Origin: Corynebacterium sp. p3-SID1056
Lineage (GTDB): Bacteria; Actinomycetota; Actinomycetes; Mycobacteriales; Mycobacteriaceae
Direction of reading: 5' to 3'
DNA: 64,000 bases
NCBI RefSeq assembly: GCF_025152525.1
Contig: NZ_JALXXL010000001.1
Span: forward strand, 1-64,000
Shown: positions 56,461-64,000 of the stretch, piece after piece
Numbering within the stretch: position 1 is the first letter of the stretch
Layout of the letters: every line of letters starts with the position of its first letter
The notes under the pieces: generated by a model
Databases searched by the model: none
Told to the model about the DNA's origin: nothing
The model's input: only the letters and a program-made list of their open reading frames with translations
Made by a program: the position numbers and the translations under genes

Positions 56461-56567
56461 CAGGTACCTGAGCTGTGCCAACCGCGCTATTATGCGCATA
56501 AAACCCAAATCTTCAAACTTTATGCGCTTCCGGAGAATCACGTAGCGAACGATACGTGAGCGTTCGC
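56461..56567 (+). promoter_or_regulatory. Dyad-rich control region of dadA-putA
   Basis: Four symmetric elements lie upstream of the dadA start: CAGGTACCTG (56461-56470), the perfect 12-bp palindrome TTATGCGCATAA (56490-56501), TCACGTA-N8-TACGTGA (56538-56559), and the interleaved GCGAACG-N9-CGTTCGC (56545-56567). They look like regulator binding sites. No candidate regulator gene is adjacent. Confidence 0.55.
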
Positions 56568-56626
56568 GGGCCTGCGGTACATTGTTGTTCGCAACACAAT
56601 CCGCAGATTCGTGAGGAGAAACACAA

Positions 56627-57874
56627 GTGACTCGTGCGATCGTCATCGGCGCAGGCATGACCGGACTTTCCACCGCATGGTTCTTGCAAGAATACGGCTA
56701 CGAGGTGGAAGTCCTCGACAAAATCGGCGTCGCAGGAGGCTCCTCCTGGGGCAACGCCGGCTGGCTGGCCCCCGGCAAAACCATTCCGCTGTCCAACTCC
56801 AGCCTCTGGGCTTACGGCCCCACCGCGCTGTTCGACCGCAACGCGGCGCTCTCAGTGCCGATGCGCATCGACCCGAAGCTCTGGGCCTTCTGCGCACAGT
56901 TCATGGCGCACGCCACCCAGCGCGCCTGGGACAAGACCATGGCAGGGCTGACCCCGGCCGACCTGGCTTCGCTCGCGGCCTTCGACGAGCTCGAAGAAGG
57001 CGGCGTGGCCTCCAAGTCCTACCGCGCGCCTTACATCATCGGCTTTGAATCGGAGAGCCAGGCCAAGGGCTTCCTCAAGGAGGTCGACGGCGCCGTCCGC
57101 CACGGCCAGGAAATCCCCTTCCACCCCGTCACCCTGGACGAGGCACGCGAGCACGCCCCCATGCTCACCGACAACGTAAAGGCCATCTACAAGATGGACG
57201 GCCAGCGCTTCATCGAGCCCGGTCCGTACTGCCAGGCCATCGCCGACTCCTTTACATCTCGCGGCGGCACCATCACCACCGGCGTAGAAGTCACCAAGGT
57301 CACCTCCACCCGCAAGCCGGCAGTGCAGCTGTCCACCGGCGAGTGGAAGCCCGCCGACGTCGTCGTAGTCGCCACCGGCGCATGGATGCCGGACCTCGCG
57401 CGCGAGCTCGGCGTCACCACCATGGTGCAGGCCGGCCGTGGCTACTCCTTCAGCGTCGAGACCGAGAAGACCCCCGAGTGCCCGGTCTACCTGCCGGAAC
57501 AGAAGATCGCCTGCACTCCTTACCAGGGACGCCTCCGCGTCGCGGGCACCATGGAATTCCGCGGACCCGACGAAGCCTTCCAGCCCGGGCGCGTTGCCTC
57601 GATGATCCACGCCACCGCACCGATGTTCCGCGGCATCAACTGGGACGACCGCCAGGACGAGTGGGTCGGCTCCCGCCCCGTCACCCCGGACGGTCTGCCG
57701 CTGGTCGGCGCGACCAAGGCCCCGAACGTCTACACCAACGGCGGCCACGGCATGTGGGGCATTATCCTTGGCCCGCTCTCCGGCAAGATGCTGGCAAAGC
57801 AGATCGCCACCGGCGAGATCGACCACACCATCGCCCCCTTCGACCCGCTGCGCAGCCCCTTCGCTGGGCTGTAA
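56627..57874 (+). CDS. dadA: D-amino acid dehydrogenase (FAD-dependent DAO family)
   Basis: Oxidatively deaminates D-amino acids, probably at the membrane face, passing electrons to the respiratory chain. The 415-aa product has the FAD-binding GxGxxG in VIGAGMTGLSTAWFLQEYGY, the second DAO motif in DVVVVATGAWMPDLARELG and the C-terminal FAD segment YTNGGHGMWGIILGPLSGK. The start is GTG 56627 with GAGGAG 8 nt upstream. putA follows after 74 bp beyond a hairpin, so the two amino-acid catabolic genes may share control. Confidence 0.9.
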   Translation: MTRAIVIGAGMTGLSTAWFLQEYGYEVEVLDKIGVAGGSSWGNAGWLAPGKTIPLSNSSLWAYGPTALFDRNAALSVPMRIDPKLWAFCAQFMAHATQRAWDKTMAGLTPADLASLAAFDELEEGGVASKSYRAPYIIGFESESQAKGFLKEVDGAVRHGQEIPFHPVTLDEAREHAPMLTDNVKAIYKMDGQRFIEPGPYCQAIADSFTSRGGTITTGVEVTKVTSTRKPAVQLSTGEWKPADVVVVATGAWMPDLARELGVTTMVQAGRGYSFSVETEKTPECPVYLPEQKIACTPYQGRLRVAGTMEFRGPDEAFQPGRVASMIHATAPMFRGINWDDRQDEWVGSRPVTPDGLPLVGATKAPNVYTNGGHGMWGIILGPLSGKMLAKQIATGEIDHTIAPFDPLRSPFAGL

Positions 57875-57881
57875 CCCGTCT

Positions 57882-57916
57882 GCCCGCTTGCGCCTTTACG
57901 CCCAGGCGGGCCTTTT
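57882..57916 (+). terminator. Intrinsic terminator between dadA and putA
   Basis: GCCCGCTTG (57882-57890) pairs with CAGGCGGGC (57903-57911, one G-U pair), followed by CTTTT. It ends 32 bp before putA, which keeps its own strong ribosome site. Confidence 0.8.
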
Positions 57917-57948
57917 CACGCCCATGTCACCGTTTCAAGGAGCACCCC

Positions 57949-60900
57949 ATGGCTAATTCTGTCAACGACTTCGACGCCTTCGATGCCGCCATCGAGGCCG
58001 CCGCCGCACAGGCCCACGCCTGGATCGCGGAAACCGCCGAAGAAGACGCAAACGACTCCCAGACCCAGCAACTCGCCGCCCTGCTTCGCGACGACGACGG
58101 CGTCCGCTTCACCATGGACTTCGTCGACCGCGTCATGCGCCCCGAAGACGACCGCGTCGCCGCGCGTGCCTTGCGCTCGATCACTTCGGGTATCGACGCC
58201 TCCTTCCTCGGGCAAATCAACGGCCTTCTCGTCGGGCTCGGCGCGTTCGTCGGCCCAATCCTGCCGAAGGTGGTCATTCCCGCCGCTCGCGCCCGCCTGC
58301 GCCAGCTCGTCGGTCACCTCGTCCTCGACGCAGAATCCGACGCGCTCAACGGGCTGCTCGATCGCGCCGCGGAGCGCGGGGAGGAGCTCAACCTCAACCT
58401 GCTTGGCGAGGCCGTCCTCGGCGAAGGCGAAGCCACCGACCGCGCCGAGCGCACGGGCGCGCTGATCCGCAATCCGCGCGTGACCTACGTATCCGTCAAG
58501 GCCTCCTCGATGGTCGCGCAGCTCAACCCTTGGGACTTCGACGGCAGCGTCGAGCGCGTCAAAGACCGCATCCGCCCGCTATACCGCGCTGCACGCGACC
58601 GCAGCCCGCGCGTCTTTCTCAACATGGACATGGAGGAATACCACGACCTGCACCTGACCATTGCCGTGTTTACTCAGCTGCTCGCGGAGGAAGAGTTCCG
58701 CGACTACGAGGGCGGCATCGTCCTGCAGGCCTACCTACCGGACACCCTCGCCGCGCTCGAGGAGCTGGCCGAGTTTGCCACACAACGTGTCGCAGCAGGC
58801 GGCGCAAAGATCAAGATCCGTCTGGTCAAGGGCGCAAACTTGTCCATGGAGCGCGCGCACGCGGAGCTGCAAGGCTGGCCGCAGGCACCGTACCCAACCA
58901 AACAGGACGTCGACGCGAACTACTACCGCCTCCTCGACACCATCTTGCGACCAGAGTTCGCCGACGCCATCTCCATCGGTGTGGCCACCCATAACCTGTT
59001 TACGGCTGCCTTCGCCAAGGAACTCGCAGCCGAGCGCGGCGTCAGCCAGATGATCGACTCCGAAATGCTCCAAGGCATGTCCCCGGCCCAGCAAACGACG
59101 GTGCGCCGCGCCTACGGCAGGCAAATCCTCTACACACCGGTCGTGCACAAGGAAGATTTCGACGTCGCAGTCTCCTACCTCGTGCGCCGCCTCGAGGAAA
59201 ACGCCGCACCGCAGAACTTCCTGTACGCACTGTTCGCCCCCGACGAGCCCGGCCATGCGCACGGCGAGCTGACCCCACTTAAAGCACAGGAGCAGGTCTT
59301 CCGCAACGCGGTCGCCACCCGCCACGAGGTGCCCGCCGGGCCGCGCCACACCCAGGACCGCGCGCAGGAGTCCGCCCGCGCCACCGCGAGCGCGAGCGCA
59401 CACGCCGGCCGCTTCCTCAACGAACCGGATACCAACCCCGCGCTGCGCGCCAACCGCGAATGGGCCATCGAGCACTTGACCAGCCCACCGGCGCTTAATC
59501 TTGGCGAGGAAGTGCACGATACGGCCCGGGTGGATGAGGCGGTGCGTGTGGGCGTCGAGAAGCAAAAGCACTGGGGCGCACTCAGCGCCGACGAGCGGGC
59601 AACCGTACTCGAAGCCGTCGGCGACGTCATCGCCGCGCGCCGCGGCGACTTCATTGCCACCGCCGCCAACGAGGCCGGCAAAACGGTCGACCAAACCGAC
59701 CCCGAAATTTCGGAGGCCATCGACTTCTGCGCCTACTACGCAGACTCCGCGCGACGCCTCGCCGACATCCGCGGGCGCTTCGAGCCCAACCGACTCACCG
59801 TGGTCGTGCCGCCATGGAACTTCCCGGTTGCCATCCCAACCGGCGGCATCATGGCGGCGCTGGCGGCGGGTTCGGCGGTCATCGTGAAGCCGGCGCCGCA
59901 GGTCACTGCCTGCGCGAAACTTATCGTCGACTGCATCCACGAAGCCTTCGCGGCGCACAACATCGACCCGAACACCGTGCAGTACCTGCGCGCCGACGAA
60001 GCCGAGGCCGGCAAGCGCCTCATCACCCACGAGGACGTCGATGCGATCATCCTCACCGGCGCATCCGACACCGCGCAGCTGTTCACCTCCTGGAAGCCGC
60101 AGCTCAACGTGATGGCTGAGACCTCCGGCAAAAACGCGCTGATCATCACGCCGTCGGCGGATCCGGACCTGGCAATCGCCGACCTCTACCAGTCCGCGTT
60201 CGGGCATTCCGGCCAGAAGTGCTCCGCCGCCTCCCTCGTCATCTTCGTTGGCGCCGCCGGCGATTCGGAGCGCCTGCGCAATCAGCTTCTCGACGCCACC
60301 AGCACCCTCAAAGTCGGCCCCGGCACCGACATCACCACGTCGATGAACGGACTCATCGAAGCGCCAGGCGAGAAACTGCGCCGCGGACTCACCCAGCTCG
60401 AGCCCGGCGAAACCTGGCTACTCGAGCCGAAACAGCTCGACGACGAGGGCCGCTACTGGTCCCCCGGCATCCGCGACGGCGTGCAACCCGGCTCCTGGTT
60501 CCACCTCAACGAGTGCTTCGGCCCGGTGCTCGGTATCATGCACGCCCGCGACCTCGACGAGGCCATCGAGTGGCAAAACTCCACCGGCTACGGACTCACC
60601 GCCGGCCTGCACACCCTCGACGGCGACGAGATCAACTACTGGCTCGAGCGCGTCGAAGCGGGCAACGTCTACGTCAACCGCGGGATTACCGGTGCGATCG
60701 TGCAGCGCCAGCCCTTCGGCGGGTGGAAGAAGTCTTCGGTCGGCCCGGGCGCGAAGGCGGGCGGGCCGAACTACGTTGCGCAGATGGGTACGTGGCACGA
60801 CGTCGACGTGCCCTCGCCGGGTGTAAGCGTGGCACCGCATGTCGCCGAGGTGCTCCGCGGGTTCGCAGACCACGTCTCCGAGGAGGATTTCGGGTGGCTC

Positions 60901-61374
60901 TCCCGCGCCGCCGAGTACGACGAGTTGGCGTGGCAGCGCGAGTTTGGCCGCGAGCACGACTACGCGGGTCTGCGCTCCGAGGCGAACATCTACCGCTACC
61001 GCCCGCTGCTCGAGCCGCTCGTGTTGTATGTGGGCGAGGGCTTTGCGCTTCGCGACGTCTATCGCCAGCTCCTCGCCGCCGCCCGCACCGGCACGCAACT
61101 GCGCGTCATCGCGCCGGACTCGGTCGCTCCTGAGCTGCGCGACGCCGGCGTGCACGTCGACGGGTCGGCGGTAACCGGCACCCCGTCACGGGTGCGTGTC
61201 ATTGGCGCCGCCCCCGAGTCGCTCTACGGCGATATCGCGACCGCGGTACTTGACTGGCCTGTGCTTGCCGACGGCCGCCGCGAGCTCCTGCCCTACCTCC
61301 ACGAACAAGCAATCTCTGCCACCCTGCACCGCTTCGGCGTGCTGCGTGACCCTGCGGGCTTACGCAACAACTAG
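57949..61374 (+). CDS. putA: Bifunctional proline dehydrogenase / L-glutamate-gamma-semialdehyde dehydrogenase
   Basis: Oxidises proline to glutamate in two steps. The 1141-aa product has an N-terminal proline-dehydrogenase barrel (VSVKASSMVAQLNPWDFDGS, VFLNMDMEEYHDL, IKIRLVKGANLSMERAHAEL). A linker leads to an aldehyde-dehydrogenase domain with WNFPVAIPTGGIMAALAAGS, the catalytic Cys in FGHSGQKCSAASLVI, and the C-terminal PFGGWKKSSVGPGAKAGG. The E. coli-type N-terminal DNA-binding domain is missing, so it should not autoregulate. AAGGAGC precedes ATG 57949; the longer open frame reaching back into dadA is not used. Confidence 0.96.
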   Translation: MANSVNDFDAFDAAIEAAAAQAHAWIAETAEEDANDSQTQQLAALLRDDDGVRFTMDFVDRVMRPEDDRVAARALRSITSGIDASFLGQINGLLVGLGAFVGPILPKVVIPAARARLRQLVGHLVLDAESDALNGLLDRAAERGEELNLNLLGEAVLGEGEATDRAERTGALIRNPRVTYVSVKASSMVAQLNPWDFDGSVERVKDRIRPLYRAARDRSPRVFLNMDMEEYHDLHLTIAVFTQLLAEEEFRDYEGGIVLQAYLPDTLAALEELAEFATQRVAAGGAKIKIRLVKGANLSMERAHAELQGWPQAPYPTKQDVDANYYRLLDTILRPEFADAISIGVATHNLFTAAFAKELAAERGVSQMIDSEMLQGMSPAQQTTVRRAYGRQILYTPVVHKEDFDVAVSYLVRRLEENAAPQNFLYALFAPDEPGHAHGELTPLKAQEQVFRNAVATRHEVPAGPRHTQDRAQESARATASASAHAGRFLNEPDTNPALRANREWAIEHLTSPPALNLGEEVHDTARVDEAVRVGVEKQKHWGALSADERATVLEAVGDVIAARRGDFIATAANEAGKTVDQTDPEISEAIDFCAYYADSARRLADIRGRFEPNRLTVVVPPWNFPVAIPTGGIMAALAAGSAVIVKPAPQVTACAKLIVDCIHEAFAAHNIDPNTVQYLRADEAEAGKRLITHEDVDAIILTGASDTAQLFTSWKPQLNVMAETSGKNALIITPSADPDLAIADLYQSAFGHSGQKCSAASLVIFVGAAGDSERLRNQLLDATSTLKVGPGTDITTSMNGLIEAPGEKLRRGLTQLEPGETWLLEPKQLDDEGRYWSPGIRDGVQPGSWFHLNECFGPVLGIMHARDLDEAIEWQNSTGYGLTAGLHTLDGDEINYWLERVEAGNVYVNRGITGAIVQRQPFGGWKKSSVGPGAKAGGPNYVAQMGTWHDVDVPSPGVSVAPHVAEVLRGFADHVSEEDFGWLSRAAEYDELAWQREFGREHDYAGLRSEANIYRYRPLLEPLVLYVGEGFALRDVYRQLLAAARTGTQLRVIAPDSVAPELRDAGVHVDGSAVTGTPSRVRVIGAAPESLYGDIATAVLDWPVLADGRRELLPYLHEQAISATLHRFGVLRDPAGLRNN

Positions 61375-61433
61375 TTCCGGGCATGCCTGTGCGCGCGCCG
61401 GGTTCACTGGCGCGCGGGTGTTGGCGTGTGTGT

Positions 61434-62462
61434 TTAGTCGGGTGGTTTGCGATGCTCGGCCCGGGCTCTGTGGTCGGTGCCGGTGGCGGTCACGTTCCCG
61501 TAGGGTGAGACATACACGATCTGCCCGTCGCGCCGTTCGGTGTGCCCGCGGGTACCGCGTGCGGCCTGGGAGTTGTGGTACTTGCACAACCACCCCAGGT
61601 TCTCCGGTGTGGTGTGCCCGCCGTGTTGGTGTTCGACCATGTGGTGCGCATCGCACTCGGACGCGGGACGTGTGCAGCCCTTCCACGTGCAGGTGGTGGA
61701 GTCCGCCAGCATGACTTCGCGGTGCTTCGGGTGTGCAAAACGCGCGTGATACGCGTTGACCGGACCATCCATCACCCCAACCAGGATGATCGAGCCCAAC
61801 TCTTCGAGCTGCATGCGCACAAACTCCTCACCGGTGACGATCACCCCATTATCGAAGTGGACACGCACGTCATCGCCTTCGCCGGCCATGATGCGCAGGT
61901 AATCCCCCAAATCCAGGTTCGCGGTCACCCGCACCACATAGTCTGCCTTTGCGCAGCCGCCTGCAAGCCAGGCGGGCACGTCATGCTTGGCGGCGTCATA
62001 CACGCCTTGCACGTCTGCTGCCGGCCCAGTCAGCCGCAGGGTGGCCAGTCCGTCGCCGTGGTGGGTCACCCTCGCCCGCGGAACACGCGGCTCCGGTGTT
62101 TGCAGCTCAGCTTTCAAGTCGGCGGCGACATGGCGGATGCGCACTAGATCCCCTGCCGTGTTGCATAACTGCTCGATGTAGCGCCAGCGCTTAGTGGCAT
62201 CGCGCAGCGCGCGGGAAGACCTCACGATGTAGGCCAACGTCTCCAACCGGTGGCCGTTGATGCGTGCGCCTTCTTCGGCGCGCGCCTGGTATTTCGTGTG
62301 CGAGGTCGGCCCACACAATACGGAAGCGGTGGCGTGTAGTTGTGTGGCGCGGTCTTTTTGGATGCCGTGTGCCTGTAGCTGCGCAGGCGTGTATCCGGCC
62401 GCAGCGTGAACGAAGTCGAAACCGCAACGGTCGAACATGGCGAGTGCATCCAAATCTGTCAT
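61434..62462 (-). CDS. DUF222/HNH endonuclease-family protein
   Basis: Member of the 13E12-repeat-like group: an N-terminal DUF222 helical domain and a C-terminal HNH nuclease domain. The 342-aa product shows zinc ligands in CTWKGCTRPASECDAHHMVE, the HNH histidines in DAHHMVEHQHGG and NLGWLCKYHN. These proteins are often multicopy in corynebacteria and mycobacteria, and their biological role is unresolved. No intein or transposase context is visible. It lies alone between putA (convergent) and ahpD. Confidence 0.88.
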   Translation of the reverse strand: MTDLDALAMFDRCGFDFVHAAAGYTPAQLQAHGIQKDRATQLHATASVLCGPTSHTKYQARAEEGARINGHRLETLAYIVRSSRALRDATKRWRYIEQLCNTAGDLVRIRHVAADLKAELQTPEPRVPRARVTHHGDGLATLRLTGPAADVQGVYDAAKHDVPAWLAGGCAKADYVVRVTANLDLGDYLRIMAGEGDDVRVHFDNGVIVTGEEFVRMQLEELGSIILVGVMDGPVNAYHARFAHPKHREVMLADSTTCTWKGCTRPASECDAHHMVEHQHGGHTTPENLGWLCKYHNSQAARGTRGHTERRDGQIVYVSPYGNVTATGTDHRARAEHRKPPD

Positions 62463-62574
62463 GCACCCGAGAATAAACCACGCTTACCTGCGCAAACAAG
62501 CAATTGTGAGAATGAACCCAATATCAATCCGAAACGGAACCAACGAGCCGGAACATGCGTCTAACAAGGGTTAG
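62463..62574. other. Intergenic stretch upstream of the HNH gene
   Basis: AT-richer than its surroundings; probably carries the HNH gene promoter, but no box could be assigned with confidence. Confidence 0.3.
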
Positions 62575-62614
62575 GGAAAAGCACGACGCCCTGCTCACCC
62601 CGAGCAGGGCGTCG
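62575..62614 (-). terminator. Intrinsic terminator of ahpD
   Basis: A perfect 13-bp stem, CGACGCCCTGCTC (62584-62596) with GAGCAGGGCGTCG (62602-62614), is followed on the minus strand by TGCTTTTC, 12 bp past the ahpD stop. Confidence 0.92.
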
Positions 62615-62626
62615 AAAAGCGGGCGG

Positions 62627-63151
62627 CTAGCGCGCGTCCTCGATCTCGATGGTCTGAGCAATCGCCTGGACCACACCGGCGATCTTCACCGCTTCCCAGA
62701 CCTGCTCCTTGGTCAGGCCCTCCTCGCGGACGGTGTTTGCGTGCGCGACGGCGCAGTGCTCACAGCCGTTAATGGTGGACACCGCGAGCGACCACAGCTC
62801 GAAGTCGACCTTCTCCACGCCGGGCTTGGAGATGATGTTCATGCGGAGGCCGAACTTCACCTGCGCGTAGTCGTCGCCAAGCCAGCCCTTGGCACGGTAG
62901 GCGACATTGTTCATCGCCATGACGGTGGCGGCACCGAATGCGGCGTCGATGGCTTCCTCGGAGAGATGCTCCTTGGCCTCGTCGGTGATCTCGGAGATCA
63001 CGGTTGCGTTGCGGGTTGCCGCCGCGGTGGCGACGAGCGTGCCCCACAGCTGCTGCTCGCTCAACTCGGTGGAGCGGGTCAGGGTGCCGATGTTGAGCTT
63101 CTGGTCCTTTGCGTATTCCGGCAGGGCGCTGCGCAGATTGTCGATAGACAT
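62627..63151 (-). CDS. ahpD: Alkyl hydroperoxidase AhpD
   Basis: Peroxidase and adaptor that helps reduce AhpC via lipoylated proteins. The 174-aa product has the active-site CxxC in [19 protein letters not shown]. Numbering from this start gives E118, C130, C133 and H137, the same positions as the proton-relay residues known for M. tuberculosis AhpD. ATG 63151 is used rather than an in-frame TTG three codons upstream. Downstream of ahpC on the same strand, with a terminator hairpin between. Confidence 0.97.
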   Translation of the reverse strand: MSIDNLRSALPEYAKDQKLNIGTLTRSTELSEQQLWGTLVATAAATRNATVISEITDEAKEHLSEEAIDAAFGAATVMAMNNVAYRAKGWLGDDYAQVKFGLRMNIISKPGVEKVDFELWSLAVSTINGCEHCAVAHANTVREEGLTKEQVWEAVKIAGVVQAIAQTIEIEDAR

Positions 63152-63180
63152 ATGTTTCAAGCCTTTCTTTGTTGCTAGCT

Positions 63181-63229
63181 AAAAATGTGCCGCCCCGCCG
63201 CTCCAGCGTTGCGGAGCGCAGGGCGGCAC
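63181..63229 (-). terminator. Terminator/attenuator between ahpC and ahpD
   Basis: GTGCCGCCC (63187-63195) and GGGCGGCAC (63221-63229) enclose an inner GCTCC/GGAGC stem, and on the minus strand ATTTTT follows. Placed 20 bp after the ahpC stop and ahead of ahpD, so it can lower ahpD expression relative to ahpC. Confidence 0.85.
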
Positions 63230-63248
63230 GGGAACGTAAATCAGAGCG

Positions 63249-63845
63249 TTACTTCAGGGACTCCTGAACCACGGCCATCTTGTCAATGTTCTTGGTCGGG
63301 TCGTTCTTCTGCCAGTCGCAGGCGCAAACTTCCTCGGACTGCAGGGCGTCGAGCACGCGCAGCACCTCGTCGACGTTACGGCCGACAGCGTCCGGGGTCA
63401 CGGAGACAAACTGGACGATGCCGTCCGGGTCAATAATGAAAGTGGCGCGGTCGCACACACCGTCAGCGTTCTCGACGCCGAGTGCGCGGATCAGGTCGTG
63501 GCGCACGTCTGCGAACATCGGGAACGGGATATCCAGCAGGTCCTCGTGGGTAGCACGCCAGTTGAAGTGGGAGAACTCGTTGTCGGTGGAGCCGCCGAGC
63601 ACCTGGGTGTCGCGGTCCTCGAACTCCTCGTTGAGCTTGCCAAACGCAGCGATCTCGGTCGGGCACACGAAGGTGAAGTCCTTCGGGTAGAAGAAGACGA
63701 TCTTCCACTTGCCCTCGTACTTATCCAGGGAGACCTGCTCGAAGTAGTCGTCCGGGGTTGCGGCGTTTGCTTCCTTGAGGTTGCCGCCCTTCAGCGCGGT
63801 GAGGTTGAACTCCGGGAAGCGCTCTCCAACAGTCATGATCGGCAT
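63249..63845 (-). CDS. ahpC: Peroxiredoxin AhpC
   Basis: 2-Cys peroxiredoxin reducing hydrogen peroxide, organic peroxides and peroxynitrite. The 198-aa product carries the peroxidatic Cys at C61 (FTFVCPTE) and two C-terminal Cys at 174 and 176 (EEVCACDW), the actinobacterial three-Cys pattern. The start is ATG 63845 (MPIMTVGERF), with AATGGAGGAATCACT upstream. Divergent from oxyR, 135 bp apart, so probably under OxyR control. Confidence 0.98.
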   Translation of the reverse strand: MPIMTVGERFPEFNLTALKGGNLKEANAATPDDYFEQVSLDKYEGKWKIVFFYPKDFTFVCPTEIAAFGKLNEEFEDRDTQVLGGSTDNEFSHFNWRATHEDLLDIPFPMFADVRHDLIRALGVENADGVCDRATFIIDPDGIVQFVSVTPDAVGRNVDEVLRVLDALQSEEVCACDWQKNDPTKNIDKMAVVQESLK

Positions 63846-63980
63846 AGTGATTCCTCCATTTAAGAATGTTGCCGGGTACGTATTTGCTGCGAGGCGGTTT
63901 TCGCCTTCGCACCCCAGTATGCCACAGCGCACACCTTTGATCAACAACAAAACCTATTGACATCGTCTACGCTAATAGGC
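63846..63980. promoter_or_regulatory. Divergent ahpC/oxyR control region
   Basis: For oxyR a TACGCT box (63968-63973) ends 7 nt before its ATG, indicating a leaderless transcript. For ahpC on the minus strand, TTGATC (around 63935) and CATACT (around 63915) are plausible -35 and -10 boxes. OxyR binding between them is expected from the family; no exact site was defined. Confidence 0.55.
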
Positions 63981-64000
63981 ATGAGCAATAAGGAATATAG
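63981..64000 (+). CDS. oxyR: OxyR LysR-type regulator, 5' end only
   Basis: The last 20 bases encode MSNKEY and run off the window. This matches the N-terminus I recall for corynebacterial OxyR, and the gene sits divergently from ahpC-ahpD, its standard location. The product would be a LysR-type peroxide-responsive regulator. Only six codons are visible, so the call rests mainly on context. Confidence 0.7.

Noticed and set aside
57343-57948. N-terminal extension of PutA reaching back into dadA
   Set aside because: The ATG at 57949 has a strong ribosome site and follows a terminator hairpin; the extension is the wrong frame of dadA.
58735-60207. 490-codon minus-strand frame inside putA
   Set aside because: Both PutA catalytic domains are intact on the plus strand; the antisense frame has no domain or start signal.
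61434-62462. HNH gene as evidence of a restriction system or intron
   Set aside because: DUF222/HNH proteins are common solitary genes in this group; no methylase, specificity gene or intron structure is present.

Overview
The window is a dense, high-GC stretch of a Corynebacterium chromosome (order Mycobacteriales). The mycolata cell-envelope genes pimA, patA, pgsA and aftC, a canonical DtxR next to sigB and galE, polyphosphate glucokinase, a lysine-rich SigA, and many apparently leaderless genes all point there. From what I remember of the Mycobacterium tuberculosis map, gene order is largely that of two mycobacterial blocks: rel-apt-SBP-secF-secD-yajC-ruvBAC-yebC-tesB-pimA-patA-pgsA-HIT-thrS (Rv2583c to Rv2614c region) and ribD-aftC-msrB-hemQ-DUF3000-rnd-dxs-trmA-DUF3710-dut-DUF3093-DUF4193-suhB-ppgK-sigA-...-sigB-dtxR (Rv2671 to Rv2711 region).

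Layout. 1-20.4 kb (almost all minus strand): a wall-anchored 5'-nucleotidase; the stringent-response enzyme Rel with apt; a peptide-binding lipoprotein; the Sec accessory genes secF/secD/yajC; the Holliday-junction operon ruvC-ruvA-ruvB; yebC; tesB; then the overlapping cassette thrS > HIT > pgsA > patA > pimA > small membrane protein, which makes phosphatidylinositol mannosides. 20.5-26.6 kb (accessory interval between the two conserved blocks): a copC > PCu(A)C > Dyp-peroxidase metal cluster, seven tRNA genes (Val-CAC on minus; Gly, Val, Gly, Cys, Val, Gly on plus) containing a perfect 191-bp duplication, and a two-gene minus-strand unit of a two-TM coiled-coil protein and a stand-alone asparagine-synthase-like PP-loop protein. 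This pair is the least explained coding region in the window.

26.6-43.9 kb: ribD-like reductase, aftC and msrB; hemQ; DUF3000 and RNase D/HRDC genes; dxs, trmA-like, DUF3710 and dut; DUF3093; an ascorbate-type PTS (IIAB fusion plus IIC) behind a probable operator; DUF4193; suhB; ppgK; sigA. 43.9-56.4 kb: SF2 helicase and DUF3039 (minus), DUF3099, a methyltransferase, dtd, sigB, dtxR, galE, DUF4192, PAC2 and a HelY-type helicase. 56.6-64 kb: D-amino acid dehydrogenase and PutA behind a dyad-rich control region; a DUF222/HNH nuclease; ahpD and ahpC; and the first six codons of the divergent oxyR.

Regulation. At least ten genes start 7 or 8 nt after a TANNNT box with no Shine-Dalgarno sequence, the signature of leaderless mRNAs; this was used to choose several starts. 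Both sigA and sigB are preceded by GGAA[T/C]-N18-GTT, a SigH/SigR-type stress promoter. Strong intrinsic terminators follow tRNA-Val(CAC), the tRNA cluster, sigA (bidirectional), msrB/hemQ, ahpC and ahpD. No CRISPR array, insertion sequence, prophage or rRNA gene was seen.
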